6,436 nucleotides of DNA from Rickettsia typhi (GTDB lineage: Bacteria > Pseudomonadota > Alphaproteobacteria > Rickettsiales > UBA1997), in the NCBI GenBank assembly GCA_945874115.1, contig CAMCFD010000087.1:1-6436 (forward strand). Direction: 5' to 3'. Every line of letters starts with the position of its first letter. The first letter of the stretch is position 1. The notes below the pieces were generated by a model. It worked only from the letters and a program-made list of their open reading frames with translations, ran no database searches and had not been told where the DNA came from. Of the stretch, positions 5,686 to 6,436 are shown one piece after another. The position numbers were made by a program, and so were the translations under genes.

Positions 5686-6436
5686 ATGAATAAATTTCAA
5701 ACTATTAATCAAAAATTTGATGTTGCCATAATTGGTTCTGGAGCGGCCGGTTTAATGGCCGCAATTGAGGCCGTTAAAAATGGTGCAAAAAAAGTTGCAG
5801 TAATTAGCAAAGTCATTCCAACCAACAGCCACACGGTTGCGGCAAAAGGTGGAATTAACGCCGCCCTTGGAAATGTCTCGCAAGATGATTGGAAATGGCA
5901 TGTTTTTGATACAATAAAAGGCTCAGATTATTTGGCCGACGAAGACGCGGTTGAAATATTATGCAAAAACGCCAAAGATGCGATTCTTTATTTAGAAAAA
6001 ATCGGCGTAGTTTTTTCGCGCGACGAAAAAGGTCAAATCTCACAGCGCGCTTATGGCGGACAAACCCTCGATTTTGGCAAAGGCGGCGTCGCACATCGCG
6101 CTTGTTATTCAAAAGATAAAACGGGGCAAACAATTTTACATTCGCTCTACAGCGAGGCGATAAAACATGGCGTTGAATTTTTCAGCGAATTTTTCGTCTG
6201 CGATTTATTGATGCGCGATAATTCTTGTTTGGGCTTTCTAGCCATTGATTTAACAAGGGGTGAGTTGGTTATTTTTCACGCCAAAACAACAATAATTGCC
6301 ACCGGCGGCTACAGCCAAATTTATCGAAACTCGACCTCGTCATTAATTTGCACTGGTGATGGAAATGCGCTTGCACTCAAGGCTGGCTTGTCATTGCAAG
6401 ATATGGAATTCGTACAATTTCATCCAACTGGAATTG
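5686..6436 (+). CDS. sdhA: Succinate dehydrogenase flavoprotein subunit, N-terminal part (runs off right edge)
   Basis: SdhA carries covalent FAD and oxidises succinate to fumarate in the TCA cycle and respiratory complex II, on the cytoplasmic side of the membrane. The first 250 residues are present, out of about 590-600 usual. Visible are the FAD-binding Rossmann motif DVAIIGSGAAGL (12-23), PTNSHTVAAKGGINAALG (45-62) with His49 as the flavin-linking His, DDWKWHVFDTIKGSDYLADEDAV, a GGQTLDFGKGG loop, a second dinucleotide-fold motif TIIATGGYSQIY, TGDGNALALKAGL, and DMEFVQFHPTGI at the window edge. DDWxWHxxDTxKGSDxL and DMEFVQFHPTGI favour SdhA of alphaproteobacterial/mitochondrial type over FrdA or L-aspartate oxidase. 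The ATG at 5686 gives the usual N-terminus but has only a weak AAG upstream. The frame stays open further upstream with an ATG at 5617. sdhC and sdhD are not upstream. Confidence 0.93.
   Translation, partial: MNKFQTINQKFDVAIIGSGAAGLMAAIEAVKNGAKKVAVISKVIPTNSHTVAAKGGINAALGNVSQDDWKWHVFDTIKGSDYLADEDAVEILCKNAKDAILYLEKIGVVFSRDEKGQISQRAYGGQTLDFGKGGVAHRACYSKDKTGQTILHSLYSEAIKHGVEFFSEFFVCDLLMRDNSCLGFLAIDLTRGELVIFHAKTTIIATGGYSQIYRNSTSSLICTGDGNALALKAGLSLQDMEFVQFHPTGI

Noticed and set aside
5855..6133. A 92-codon minus-strand ORF opposite sdhA
   Set aside because: The plus strand encodes unmistakable SdhA motifs throughout this stretch. The minus-strand product is Arg/Phe-rich low-complexity sequence typical of an antisense shadow.
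1..6436. CRISPR array, tRNA or rRNA genes, insertion sequence, phage genes
   Set aside because: No regularly spaced repeats, cloverleaf-like sequences, transposase or integrase motifs, or terminal inverted repeats with target duplications were seen.

Overview
The window is AT-rich DNA from a Gram-negative bacterium. KDO activation (kdsB), HslU, EngB and a mitochondrial/alphaproteobacterial-type succinate dehydrogenase flavoprotein point to an AT-rich alphaproteobacterium, perhaps host-associated (Rickettsiales- or Holosporales-like). The lineage is an inference. The standard genetic code fits: Trp is TGG and several genes end in TGA.

Layout. At the left edge is the start of a minus-strand LigB/YgiD-type extradiol dioxygenase (1-97). 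A short divergent promoter region (98-282) follows, including a textbook extended -10 sigma70 promoter. That promoter drives a tightly packed plus-strand operon: kdsB (283-1026), a rimB-like retropepsin-fold protease (1037-1537), rimK (1534-2427), engB/yihA (2427-3062), a 43-residue single-span membrane microprotein (3059-3190) and hslU (3183-4559). From rimB to hslU every junction is an overlap (4, 1, 4 and 8 nt), which suggests translational coupling. The operon ends in a convergent intergenic region with a plausible terminator for each side. A family 2 glycosyltransferase lies on the minus strand (4733-5518). A divergent intergenic region (5519-5685) then leads to sdhA, which runs off the right edge.

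Function. The operon joins an envelope gene (KDO activation for LPS) with a set concerned with ribosomes and protein quality. RimK adds glutamates to ribosomal protein S6, RimB is its partner protease, EngB assembles the 50S subunit, and HslU is the unfoldase of the HslUV protease. hslV, which usually sits directly upstream of hslU, is absent here and its place is taken by the microprotein.

The most unusual non-coding stretch is 5549-5624, between the glycosyltransferase and sdhA. It holds three back-to-back near-perfect hairpins: an 18-bp AT-rich stem, then two 6-bp GC-rich stems. Both flanking genes are transcribed away from it, so an ordinary terminator does not explain it. A mobile or repeated palindromic element, an operator, or a structured sdhA leader are the main options.
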